Shown piece after piece: positions 1 through 7,588 of a stretch of DNA of 41,898 nucleotides (within the stretch, counting starts at the first letter, position 1; each line of letters starts with the position of its first letter). Both the position numbers and the translations under genes were made by a program. The DNA lies in assembly GCA_017622925.1 (NCBI GenBank), contig JAGAQC010000053.1:1-41898 (forward strand), in the 5' to 3' direction. Below the pieces are notes generated by a model. It searched no databases, was not told the DNA's origin, and was given only the letters and a program-made list of their open reading frames with translations. The stretch comes from Ruminococcus sp. (GTDB taxonomy: Bacteria; Bacillota; Clostridia; Oscillospirales; Ruminococcaceae).

Positions 1-31
1 ATTTCGGGACGTCGAGGGCGCCGTCCCCTAC
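1..31. repeat. Edge of a GC-rich palindromic intergenic repeat
   Basis: The window opens inside an imperfect palindrome (GGGACGTCG ... GCGCCGTCCC) followed by CTACA. A similar palindrome followed by CTACA lies at 33124-33143, so both may belong to one short repeat family. The left part is cut by the window edge and no gene is visible here. Confidence 0.4.
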
Positions 32-55
32 AAAATTCACTTGCCTTCAAAAAAC

Positions 56-144
56 TTTACAACCCATTCTTTGAAATATTTATGCAAAATGTCCACCAAT
101 TCTTCAAAAAATGGGTTGTAAAATTTTTGTGAACATGATATAAT
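56..144 (+). promoter_or_regulatory. Promoter of the xylanase gene with an overlapping 20-bp inverted repeat
   Basis: A sigma-A-type promoter is visible: TTGTAA (116-121), a 17-bp spacer, TATAAT (139-144), about 100 bp upstream of the ATG at 248. Arms at 56-75 and 103-122 are inverted repeats matching at 19 of 20 positions (TTTACAACCCATTCTTTGAA and its near complement). The right arm covers the whole -35 hexamer, which suggests a regulator-binding operator. No regulator gene is adjacent. The promoter is well supported; the operator role is inference. Confidence 0.65.
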
Positions 145-247
145 ATAAACAAAGAGTACGAATTATACAAAAAGAAATACGGCTTGGGGAATTTTATTGC
201 CTCTTGCTGCTTAAAATTAATTTTTTTAACGAAGGGATGATTAATTT

Positions 248-3214
248 ATGAAACTGCACTCGATCGTATGCAGAATGGTTTCGGCGGCTGCCGCTTCGGC
301 TATGCTCATTACTTGCTTAAATGTCATGCCGCAGAACGACGACATTCTTGAAACATACGCCGCCGACGCTGTCGTTATCGACACCACTACCGAATACCAG
401 ACTATCAGAGGCTTCGGAGGTATCGACCACCCCGAGTGGACGGGTTCGGCTCTGTCCTCATCACAAAGACAGACTGCTTTCGGCAACGGCGCAAACGAAA
501 TGGGACTTACCGTTCTCCGAGTTTTCGTAAATCCTGATAAAAACCAATGGAACAAGGCTGTCGGTACTGCTAAGTTTGTTTCTGATCTTGGCTACACCGT
601 TTTTGCTTCACCATGGGAACCTCCGTCAAATCTCGCCGCTTCAGGCGGAACAGGCGGCTTGAAAGGTAAACTTCATCTTCCTGAATCGAATTACGGAGCT
701 TATGCTCAGCATCTCAACGACTTTGGTACATATATGAAGAATCAGGGCGTTAATCTGTACTCCATCTCCGTTCAGAACGAACCTGACTACGCTGAGGAAT
801 GGACTGCTTGGACTCCCGACCAAACTACGAATTTCATTGCCAACTACGGCGATAAGATCACTTCTACAAGACTTATGTCCCCCGAAACTTTCCAATACGG
901 CGCATGGAACAACGGTAAAGATTACTATAATAAAATTCTCGCTAATTCAAAGGCTATGGCAAACTGCGATGTGTTTGGAACTCATTTCTATGGAACGCCC
1001 AGAAGTAAAATGGATTTCCCCGAGCTTGAAAAATCAGGTAAGGAAATTTGGATGACCGAGGTTTACGTTCCCAACAGCGAAGCCGATTCCGCCAACCGCT
1101 GGCCCGAATCGCTTCAAGTTTCGGAAAATATCCACAACGCTCTCGTTGTCGGCAATATGAGCGTTTACACATGGTGGTACATCAGAAGAAGCTACGGTCT
1201 TATGACTGAGGACGGCAAGATCAGTAAACGTGGATACAACATGGCTCAGTTCTCAAAATGGGTTCGCCCCGGCGATGTTCGTATCGCTGCTACGGAACAG
1301 CCTGCGAAAGACGTTCTCGTTTCGGCTTACAAAAACGACAATAAGCAGGTAACTATCGTTGCTATCAACAAAAGCTCCGAGGGTTACGCTCAGAGCTTCA
1401 ATATCGGCAGCGGCGAAAAAATCGTTGACGTTGACCGCTACAGAACTTCCGCAAACGAAAATCTCGCTCTGACGGAAAATCTCGAAAACGACGGCAGCAA
1501 ATTCTTCGCTCAGCTTCCTGCAAACAGCGTTTCGACCTTTGTCGTTTCTCTCGAGGGCAGCGGCTCGGCAAAAGAACCCGAACCTAACGAATACGGCTGG
1601 TGGTATCAGTGCGGTTTTGAAAACGGCGACGACAACTGGACTAACAGAGGCGGCTGCAAAACTACTGTTTCTGACGCCGAGCATTATACCAAGTACGGCA
1701 ACAAATCCCTCTTAGTCTCCGACAGAACAAGCTCATGGATGGGAGCTTCATATGCTCTCGACCCGAAAATTTTCAAGGCAGGAACTCCTTACAGCTTCTC
1801 AACTCACGTTCTTCAGAAGTCGGGCAAAAACGTTAAATTTATGATGAAGATCGAATATACCAACGGCAGCGGCGAGACTGCTTATGACGAGATCGCTAAC
1901 GTGACCGCTCCCAGCGGCAAATGGGCGCAGCTCATAAACAAGAGCTACACTATCCCTGCCGACGCCTCTGACGTTAAAATTTATATCGAAACGGAAGATT
2001 CCCTCACAGATTTCTACATGGACGAAGCTATCGGCGCAGTTGACGGCACCGGTATTACAGGAGAAGGTCAGCCTGAACTTCCGACTGAACCTCCCGTTAC
2101 CACCGAACCGACCGATCCTCCCGTTATCACAGACCCCACCGATCCTCCCGTAGTCGGCGACTTTACGGCTGGCGACGTTACCCTTGACGGCGTTGTTGAC
2201 GTGTTCGACCTCGTTGCCCTCAGACAGGGACTTGTAGGCAAGTTCGCAAGCAATGTCGCAGAAGCGGCGGCTGATGTTAATGCAGACGGCGATGTTACCG
2301 TCGCTGACGCTGTAAAACTCCAGAAATATCTCCTCGCTGCTGAAAAAGAACTGAAAAAGGGCGAAGTTAAAATTGACTCTCAGCCTGTTACTCAGAAAAT
2401 GAGAACTATTTCGGAATACACTCCTATTGTGGAGGCGCAGGTCAGCGAATATGAATCCGACGATTCAAAAACTCAGAAAGACGGAGTAAATTACGGTACA
2501 CTGGAAAAAAAGAGCTACTACTCAAATTTCTGCGGCAGAAATAAGCCCTACAACGTTCTTCTCCCTGCTAATTACGATAAAAACAAGAAATACCCCGTAC
2601 TTTACGTTATGCACGGCTACTGGGAAGATCAGGACAGAATGATCCTCACAGGCAACGACCACATTCCAACTCAGCAGATCATCGGCAATGCTATCGCTGA
2701 GGGTGCGGCTAAGGAAATGATCGTCGTTTTCCCCTACATCTACTCCAGCAAGACGCAGGATAACTGCTCGGGCATGGACGACGCCAATAATCAGGCATAC
2801 GACAATTTCGACACGGTTCTCACCACGGAGCTTATGCCCCTTATCGAAAAAGAATACAGCGTTGCGACAGGCAGAGAAAACACCGCTATCACAGGTTTCT
2901 CAATGGGCGGACGTGAGTCGCTCATGATCGGCATGAAGCACCCCGATCTCTTTGGATATGTCGGCGCAATATGTGCGGCTCCCGGAGCTACAGGCGGTTT
3001 CAAATTCGCTTCCGAAGAAGCTGCTCCGTCACTCATTTTCCTGACGGCAGGAAGCAACGATCAGACAGTTTACAATACTCCCGAGGGCTACCACAATAAC
3101 TTCAACTCCAACGGAGTTCCCCATATCTGGCACTATGTCAACGGCGGCTACCACGGCGACAATTGCATCCGCGCCCATATCTATAACTTTATCAGAGTTA
3201 TTTTCAAGGCTTAA
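248..3214 (+). CDS. Secreted cellulosomal GH30 glucuronoxylanase - CBM22 - dockerin - CE1 esterase
   Basis: A 988-residue modular xylan-degrading enzyme. Signal peptide about 1-39. GH30 module about 40-435: acid/base Glu178 in QNEP, nucleophile Glu271 in MTEVY, and the YIRRSYG motif typical of subfamily 8, which reads the glucuronic-acid branch of xylan. A CBM22-like xylan-binding module lies at about 448-600, then a Thr/Pro linker (about 612-636). A type-I dockerin follows (about 642-700) with two calcium loops (DVTLDGVVD, DVNADGDVT). A C-terminal CE1 feruloyl/acetyl-xylan esterase fold (about 755-988) has Ser885 in GFSMGG, probable Asp938 and His969. It would cut glucuronoxylan and remove ester side groups while docked on a cellulosome scaffold. 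The dockerin is internal rather than terminal. The start is set by the signal peptide and a GAAGGGA-type RBS. The gene stands alone, with its own promoter and terminator. Confidence 0.93.
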   Translation: MKLHSIVCRMVSAAAASAMLITCLNVMPQNDDILETYAADAVVIDTTTEYQTIRGFGGIDHPEWTGSALSSSQRQTAFGNGANEMGLTVLRVFVNPDKNQWNKAVGTAKFVSDLGYTVFASPWEPPSNLAASGGTGGLKGKLHLPESNYGAYAQHLNDFGTYMKNQGVNLYSISVQNEPDYAEEWTAWTPDQTTNFIANYGDKITSTRLMSPETFQYGAWNNGKDYYNKILANSKAMANCDVFGTHFYGTPRSKMDFPELEKSGKEIWMTEVYVPNSEADSANRWPESLQVSENIHNALVVGNMSVYTWWYIRRSYGLMTEDGKISKRGYNMAQFSKWVRPGDVRIAATEQPAKDVLVSAYKNDNKQVTIVAINKSSEGYAQSFNIGSGEKIVDVDRYRTSANENLALTENLENDGSKFFAQLPANSVSTFVVSLEGSGSAKEPEPNEYGWWYQCGFENGDDNWTNRGGCKTTVSDAEHYTKYGNKSLLVSDRTSSWMGASYALDPKIFKAGTPYSFSTHVLQKSGKNVKFMMKIEYTNGSGETAYDEIANVTAPSGKWAQLINKSYTIPADASDVKIYIETEDSLTDFYMDEAIGAVDGTGITGEGQPELPTEPPVTTEPTDPPVITDPTDPPVVGDFTAGDVTLDGVVDVFDLVALRQGLVGKFASNVAEAAADVNADGDVTVADAVKLQKYLLAAEKELKKGEVKIDSQPVTQKMRTISEYTPIVEAQVSEYESDDSKTQKDGVNYGTLEKKSYYSNFCGRNKPYNVLLPANYDKNKKYPVLYVMHGYWEDQDRMILTGNDHIPTQQIIGNAIAEGAAKEMIVVFPYIYSSKTQDNCSGMDDANNQAYDNFDTVLTTELMPLIEKEYSVATGRENTAITGFSMGGRESLMIGMKHPDLFGYVGAICAAPGATGGFKFASEEAAPSLIFLTAGSNDQTVYNTPEGYHNNFNSNGVPHIWHYVNGGYHGDNCIRAHIYNFIRVIFKA

Positions 3215-3241
3215 TTAAGACATCTTCTAATCATCCCTCAT

Positions 3242-3277
3242 AATGCGGTTACACTTTGGTGTTGCCGCATTTTTGTT
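3242..3277 (+). terminator. Rho-independent terminator of the xylanase gene
   Basis: An imperfect stem (AATGCGG..ACAC paired with GTGT..CCGCATT, two mismatches) is followed by TTTTTGTTT, 28 bp after the stop codon. Confidence 0.8.
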
Positions 3278-3317
3278 TATTAAACAACTGTCCACAATTA
3301 AGCGGGTCTTGTTACCC

Positions 3318-3496
3318 TTTACTTTCTGTTAAAGAGGTAACTTTCGGTGTCCGTTCTCGTGAATTGGATTGTGAAAATCATGAGAACTAACAGCATCAAA
3401 CTAATTCGGAGATTTTCACAGTCCAATTCACGACAACAGAGATTCCAAAGGGGTCACCCCTTTGGCAGGGGGTGTGGGGGACAGAGTCCCCCACTT
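3318..3496 (+). repeat. Family A structured repeat, copy A1
   Basis: Order of parts: TCTGTTAAAGAGGTAAC leader, long hairpin arms at 3358-3379 and 3411-3432 (21 of 22 pairs), then ACAACAGAGATT, hairpin 3445-3465 (CCAAAGGGG/CCCCTTTGG) and hairpin 3474-3494 (GTGGGGGAC/GTCCCCCAC). The same order of parts recurs at six other places here. The arm sequences of this copy differ from the other copies while remaining self-complementary. Confidence 0.85.
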
Positions 3497-3509
3497 AATT
3501 TGTAGGCAG

Positions 3510-3713
3510 AAAAAAAATTGACCTCCGCCTGTTGCTGCGAAGGTCAATTCTATCAAAATACAGCTCTTGCTGTACTCCGACTCTGATTTGCGTTTGTATG
3601 GACTGCCGTAAACCCGACAGCAGTTCCATACGACCGATTCTGCTAAAATCGGTCCCGGCTCTAAATTGAGACCTCTTCCACAGTGAGGTTTCAATTTAAA
3701 GCTCCCCTTTACT
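3510..3713 (-). ncRNA. Putative structured small RNA, family not identified
   Basis: Read on the minus strand, five hairpins follow one another: 3697-3663 (13-bp arms, one mismatch), 3654-3632 (GACCGATT/AATCGGTC, perfect), 3631-3596 (11 bp with one bulge), 3574-3559 (TACAGC/GCTGTA, perfect) and 3547-3518 (11 bp with wobble pairs), the last followed by eight U residues as a terminator. A TATAAT at 3725-3720 would start transcription near 3712; its -35 is weak (TACAAA). No credible reading frame fills the stretch. The layout is that of a free-standing RNA of about 200 nt. It does not fold as the single long rod of 6S RNA, and I cannot place it in tmRNA, SRP RNA or RNase P RNA. Confidence 0.6.
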
Positions 3714-3769
3714 GTTTATATTATAACATTAAAAATAACTTTTTTGTACCTTAAAATTCCGTGAAAATC

Positions 3770-4879
3770 CTATAAAATCCCGACAACTGCAAGGGTCAGA
3801 AGAAGCGTCAGAAGTCCGAAGTTCACCGCCGAAAAAACTGCCATGTATTTTCCCGACCTTGCGCCCTCGGACGCTCGGTAAAATCTGAACGATATGAGAC
3901 TTGCAAGGGACGCTATGATAGTTCCGAGTCCTCCCAAATTAACGCCCAATAAAAGCTCTCTGCCGTTATCCGTAAATCCCGACAGCATTACTGCCGCAGG
4001 AACGTTGCTTATTGCCTGAGAAATAACCGCCGAGACCAAAAGCTCCCTGCCCTCGATTATCTCCGAAACAAATCTGCTTACCGACTCGATTCGCGCAATG
4101 TTACCTACGAAAACAAAAAAGCATACGAATGTCGCAAGCAGTCCGTAGTCCACCTTTAACAGCAATTTTCGGTCACATATAAGGGCGACTGTCACAGCCG
4201 CGATCAGACACAGCCAATCGGGAACTACCCGAAAAACTGTCAACAGGCACAGCACGAATACTCCGAGATATACCGTTCCTTTTACCTTTGAAATTTTCTG
4301 CGGTTCTGCGGTAACTGCGGTACAGTTTCTTTTCGGCAGTATCAAGCAAAGCAACAAAAGTGCCGCAAGACTTACCGCCGCCGACGGGAGCAGCGTTACA
4401 AAAAAGTCCCCCAACGTCAGCTTGTACTTGTCGTAAATATATAGGTTCTGCGGATTCCCGAACGGCGTAACCATGCTCCCGAGATTCGCCGCCGCCGTTT
4501 CAAGCACTATTGTAAATATCCGACTTTTTTCATCTTCTATCTTTTCGTAAACCATTAACGTCAGCGGCACGAACGTGATAAGCGCAACGTCGTTCGTCAC
4601 AAGCATCGAAGTGAAAAAGCATACAAGCGTAAAAATAATTCCAAGCCGCCGAACGCTGCCTGCCTTTCTCAGCAGAACCGCCGAAGCGTTCTCGAAAACT
4701 CCTATGCTTCTGAATCCGCAGACCGCCGTCATAAGACAGAAAAGCTGGATAAGCACCGTCCGATTTATATATCCGCCGTAGCTGCGGTCGGGCGGAATTA
4801 TAAAAACTGTGACTAACGCCGCCAAAAACGCTATCACAAGCACCGACTGCGATTTAATAAACTCCTTTACTTTTTTCAA
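3770..4879 (-). CDS. SLC13/ArsB-type anion permease
   Basis: A 369-residue polytopic membrane protein with about ten hydrophobic segments. It resembles the ion-transporter superfamily that includes SLC13 carboxylate/sulfate carriers, CitMHS and ArsB. The conserved stretches are a TNDVALITFVPL-like loop in the first half (about residues 93-104), GNPQNLY after a helical hairpin, and a related SNVPAAVML loop in the second half, the pseudo-twofold pattern of the family. The substrate cannot be told from sequence. It starts 15 bp after the guanylate kinase-like gene on the same strand, so the two are likely co-transcribed from the promoter at 5517-5545. The length is slightly short for the family, but both halves are present. 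Confidence 0.75.
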   Translation of the reverse strand: MKKVKEFIKSQSVLVIAFLAALVTVFIIPPDRSYGGYINRTVLIQLFCLMTAVCGFRSIGVFENASAVLLRKAGSVRRLGIIFTLVCFFTSMLVTNDVALITFVPLTLMVYEKIEDEKSRIFTIVLETAAANLGSMVTPFGNPQNLYIYDKYKLTLGDFFVTLLPSAAVSLAALLLLCLILPKRNCTAVTAEPQKISKVKGTVYLGVFVLCLLTVFRVVPDWLCLIAAVTVALICDRKLLLKVDYGLLATFVCFFVFVGNIARIESVSRFVSEIIEGRELLVSAVISQAISNVPAAVMLSGFTDNGRELLLGVNLGGLGTIIASLASLISFRFYRASEGARSGKYMAVFSAVNFGLLTLLLTLAVVGIL

Positions 4880-4894
4880 GCTTTCATCTCCAAT

Positions 4895-5482
4895 TCAGCT
4901 TTTTGCCAATATTTCATTTATGTATTCCGTTATCTCGGAAATGCAGTCCTCCATAGCTCCGTCGTTTGAAAAGCGTTTCTCTATGCCTGCCGACTTTATG
5001 TTTTCCTCGGAAAAATCTTCGCTGTCCGCAAGAAATCTCCTGCACAGCTCGGCGTACTTCGGCATCGCTTCAAGACGTTCACGCTCCAATGCGCGACTTA
5101 GCCGAAGTCCGTCCTCGACCTCAATATATATCGGCACAACTGCACTTCCAAAATTTTCCCTTATCTTCACATAGCTTTCAAGCGTTCCGATTCCGAGACA
5201 ACTGCCGCGTTTTATGTCAATGCTGTTTCGGGCTGTGAAATATATCCACTCCCCGTGAACCGTGTTGTACTTTCGCTCCTCGATCACATCGCCCGAGCTT
5301 TTCATTTTTTCAAAGCAGTCACGGCTGACAAAATGATACTCCCTGCCCTCCTGCTCGTTCTCCCTCATCGGTCGGGTCGTGTACAGAACGATCGGGGTCA
5401 GCTTCAGTTCCGACAGCAGCCTTTTATATACGGAGTCCTTGCCGCTTGAGCTTTTCCCTATAATGTAAAAAATCCTGTTCAT
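4895..5482 (-). CDS. Guanylate kinase-like protein
   Basis: A 195-residue P-loop NMP-kinase-type protein. The N-terminus holds a Walker A loop (GKSSSGKDS, about residues 8-16). The GMP-binding region shows YTTRPMRENEQEGREYHFVS-type signatures at about 35-54, which are diagnostic for guanylate kinase. The C-terminal half is divergent, so it could be a paralogue of the housekeeping enzyme rather than Gmk itself. The chosen ATG at 5482 has a GGGAGGAGG ribosome-binding site; an upstream in-frame extension to 5662 runs through the promoter and a parS site and is not credible. First gene of an operon with the downstream permease. Confidence 0.75.
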   Translation of the reverse strand: MNRIFYIIGKSSSGKDSVYKRLLSELKLTPIVLYTTRPMRENEQEGREYHFVSRDCFEKMKSSGDVIEERKYNTVHGEWIYFTARNSIDIKRGSCLGIGTLESYVKIRENFGSAVVPIYIEVEDGLRLSRALERERLEAMPKYAELCRRFLADSEDFSEENIKSAGIEKRFSNDGAMEDCISEITEYINEILAKS

Positions 5483-5516
5483 TACAGTCCTCCTCCCTCG
5501 TTTTCTCACTATATCA

Positions 5517-5545
5517 ATTTTATCATATTCGTTTTTCACTGTCAA
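5517..5545 (-). promoter_or_regulatory. Sigma-A promoter of the guanylate kinase-like/permease operon
   Basis: On the minus strand TTGACA (5545-5540), a 17-bp spacer and TAAAAT (5522-5517), about 35 bp before the start codon. A parS site ends one base upstream of the -35. Confidence 0.75.
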
Positions 5546-5546
5546 G

Positions 5547-5562
5547 TGTTTCACGTGAAACT
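5547..5562. promoter_or_regulatory. parS site
   Basis: TGTTTCACGTGAAACT matches the 16-bp ParB-binding consensus (TGTTTCACGTGAAACA) at 15 of 16 positions. It abuts the -35 of the leftward promoter. The rest of 5563-5750 is without a gene and holds C-rich tracts but no feature I can name. Confidence 0.85.
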
Positions 5563-5750
5563 TGTTTATTGGGGACGCTGTATCTCCCCTGCAATAAAGT
5601 TCAAATTCAGCCCCTCTCCCCCACTCCCCCGCACGTAAAACAGAGAAAAACATTAATTGCAATATAATTCAAGGGGAGTACCTCGGGGGACTTCTCTGCT
5701 GTAGTCCAAATAATTATTTTTTTAATTTTGTTGCAAATGTCACTTTTATT

Positions 5751-5772
5751 TTATACCGTAATATGGTATAAT
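5751..5772 (+). promoter_or_regulatory. Probable promoter of the flavodiiron operon with palindromic -10 region
   Basis: TATAAT at 5767-5772 lies about 70 bp before the start codon. The -35 (TTTTAT, 5744-5749) is poor, which fits an activated or regulated promoter. The -10 is inside a palindrome with 7-bp arms, TTATACC (5751-5757) and GGTATAA (5765-5771). Confidence 0.45.
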
Positions 5773-5844
5773 TATATTGTATTTTGATGTGCGGAAGAAT
5801 ACTTTCCGTCTCAAAACGCATACTAAGAAAGTGAGGAATGTCAA

Positions 5845-7002
5845 ATGAATAACGTTACTAAAGATATTTTTTACGTTGGCGTAAACGACCACAAGATCGA
5901 CCTGTTCGAGGGTATGTACGATGTCCCCAACGGAATGGCTTACAATTCTTATGTCATTGCTGATGAGAAAGTCGCCGTCGTGGACACGGTCGATATTAAC
6001 TTCGGCGACGAATGGCTCGCCAACATCAAGGAAGTCCTCGGAGACCGCTCCCCCGACTACCTTATCATTCAGCACATGGAACCCGACCACTCCGCATGTA
6101 TTGATAAATTTCTCGAAGCTTATCCCAATACGGCAATTGTCGGAAATGCTAAAACATTCGGAATGCTGACAGCATTTTTCCCGAATCTCCAAACGCCCAA
6201 CAAGGTCACTGTAAAAGACGGAGAGAAACTGAACCTCGGTTCTCACGAGCTGACATTTATCATGGCTCCGATGGTTCACTGGCCCGAAGTTATGGTGACA
6301 TACGACAGCGCGGACAAGGTGGTTTTCTCGGCTGACGGATTCGGAAAATTCGGCGCACTTGATGCTGACGAGGACTGGGCGTGTGAGGCTCGCCGTTACT
6401 ACTTCGGAATCGTTGGCAAGTACGGCGCGCAGGTTCAGACGCTTCTTAAAAAATTATCCGCCCTTGAAATTCAGACAATTTGTCCGCTTCACGGTCCTAT
6501 TCTTAAAGAAAACCTCAGCTACTACATCGGTCTTTACGACACTTGGTCAAGCTACGGAGTTGAGTCCGAGGGCGTGTTTATCGCGTACACATCGGTTTAC
6601 GGAAATACAAAAAAAGCTGCCGAGCTTCTCAAAGAAAAGCTCCTCGAAAAGGGTTGCCCCAAAGTCGCTATTGCCGACCTCGCTCGTGAGGATATGGCTG
6701 AATCCGTGGAGGACGGTTTCCGCTACGGCAAACTGGTTCTCGCAACTCCTACCTACAACGGAACTCTTTTCCCATTTATGGCACAGTACATCGACTGGCT
6801 GACCGAAAGAAACTATCAGAACCGCACTATCGGTATCATTGAAAACGGTTCATGGGCGGCGACTGCGGCAAAGTGTATTAAGGCAAAGTTTGAGAACTCC
6901 AAAAATATCACTTGGACCGAGACTACGGTTTCCATAAAGTCCGCATTAAAGCCGGAGAATACTACTCAAATCGAGGCTTTGGCTGACGAGCTTTTAAAAT
7001 AA
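5845..7002 (+). CDS. fprA: Flavodiiron protein (FprA-type A-type flavoprotein)
   Basis: A 385-residue flavodiiron protein, which reduces O2 to water and/or NO to N2O and protects anaerobes. The N-terminal metallo-beta-lactamase-like domain (about 1-240) carries the diiron ligands His77, Glu79, Asp81 (HMEPDH), His145, Asp164 and His216. The C-terminal flavodoxin domain (about 243-385) opens with the FMN phosphate loop TSVYGNT (249-255). Length and ligands are complete. Start: ATG with GAGGAA upstream. It is followed by FTR-like and thioredoxin genes in a tight operon, pointing to electron delivery and redox repair in the same stress response. Confidence 0.93.
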   Translation: MNNVTKDIFYVGVNDHKIDLFEGMYDVPNGMAYNSYVIADEKVAVVDTVDINFGDEWLANIKEVLGDRSPDYLIIQHMEPDHSACIDKFLEAYPNTAIVGNAKTFGMLTAFFPNLQTPNKVTVKDGEKLNLGSHELTFIMAPMVHWPEVMVTYDSADKVVFSADGFGKFGALDADEDWACEARRYYFGIVGKYGAQVQTLLKKLSALEIQTICPLHGPILKENLSYYIGLYDTWSSYGVESEGVFIAYTSVYGNTKKAAELLKEKLLEKGCPKVAIADLAREDMAESVEDGFRYGKLVLATPTYNGTLFPFMAQYIDWLTERNYQNRTIGIIENGSWAATAAKCIKAKFENSKNITWTETTVSIKSALKPENTTQIEALADELLK

Positions 7003-7020
7003 AGGGAGTACAAAATTAGA

Positions 7021-7218
7021 ATGAAGATAACCCTGAATCCCGATAAAGAGGTCGTTGCAAGGCTTAAAGAGGGTTTGAAACGTAAGGACGGCTACTGCCC
7101 GTGCAAGCTTGCAAAGATCCCCGAAAACAAATGTATGTGCAAGGAGTTCCGCGATCAGATCGACGATCCCGATTTCGAGGGCTTCTGCCACTGCATGCTC
7201 TACTACAAGGAGAAATAA
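7021..7218 (+). CDS. Small ferredoxin-thioredoxin reductase catalytic-domain protein
   Basis: A 65-residue protein with six cysteines in three pairs: Cys26-Pro-Cys28, Cys38-Met-Cys40 and Cys56-His-Cys58. This is the CPC/CxC/CHC signature of the ferredoxin:thioredoxin reductase catalytic subunit, which uses a 4Fe-4S cluster beside an active-site disulfide to pass electrons from ferredoxin to thioredoxin. It is shorter than plant and cyanobacterial FTR-beta and no variable (alpha) subunit gene is nearby. It sits 18 bp after fprA and one base before thioredoxin, its probable partner. No conventional NADPH thioredoxin reductase gene is visible in this operon. Confidence 0.85.
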   Translation: MKITLNPDKEVVARLKEGLKRKDGYCPCKLAKIPENKCMCKEFRDQIDDPDFEGFCHCMLYYKEK

Positions 7219-7219
7219 A

Positions 7220-7534
7220 ATGGCTGAAATCACCATTACAAAAGAAAATTTTGACGAAGAAGTCCGCAACTGCAAGGGCGTTGTTCTGCTCGATCTTTGG
7301 GCTGATTGGTGCGGACCGTGCATGATGCTCTCCCCTGCTATTTCTGAAATTGCTGAGGAAATGGTCGGCAAAGTCAAGGTCGGCAAGATAAACGTTGACG
7401 AACAACCTGAGCTTGCCACCGCTTTCCGATGTGAAAGCATTCCGATGCTTGTCGTCGTAAAGGACGGCGCGGTTCACAATATGTCCGTCGGCTACAGAGA
7501 AAAAGACGATATAATTAAAATGTTAAACGTTTAA
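7220..7534 (+). CDS. trxA: Thioredoxin
   Basis: A 104-residue single-domain thioredoxin with the active site WCGPC (about residues 29-33) and the cis-proline region SIPML near residues 75-79. Start ATG at 7220, with AAGGAG upstream inside the end of the FTR gene. A longer in-frame reading from 7109 overlaps the FTR gene and is rejected. It is probably reduced by the FTR-like protein encoded immediately upstream, giving a ferredoxin-driven thiol system coupled genetically to the flavodiiron protein. Confidence 0.92.
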   Translation: MAEITITKENFDEEVRNCKGVVLLDLWADWCGPCMMLSPAISEIAEEMVGKVKVGKINVDEQPELATAFRCESIPMLVVVKDGAVHNMSVGYREKDDIIKMLNV

Positions 7535-7544
7535 TAAATGATTA

Positions 7545-7588
7545 CACCTCCCTGATATAGCGCATACTATATAGGGAGGTGATTTTTT
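7545..7588 (+). terminator. Terminator-like hairpin that also contains the RBS of the next small gene
   Basis: Arms 7545-7560 (CACCTCCCT, bulged G, ATATAG) and 7567-7581 (CTATAT, AGGGAGGTG) are followed by TTTTTT at 7583-7588. It looks like the terminator of the thioredoxin operon. Its 3' arm is, however, a strong Shine-Dalgarno sequence and the U-tract runs into the TTG start at 7587, so the structure would mask translation. Confidence 0.7.

Noticed and set aside
3510-3713. Reading the small-RNA candidate as 6S RNA
   Set aside because: 6S RNA is one long irregular rod with a central bubble; this region is a chain of local hairpins whose ends do not pair.
5483-5662. N-terminal extension of the guanylate kinase-like gene
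   Set aside because: It runs through the promoter and a parS site, and the strong RBS is at the inner ATG.
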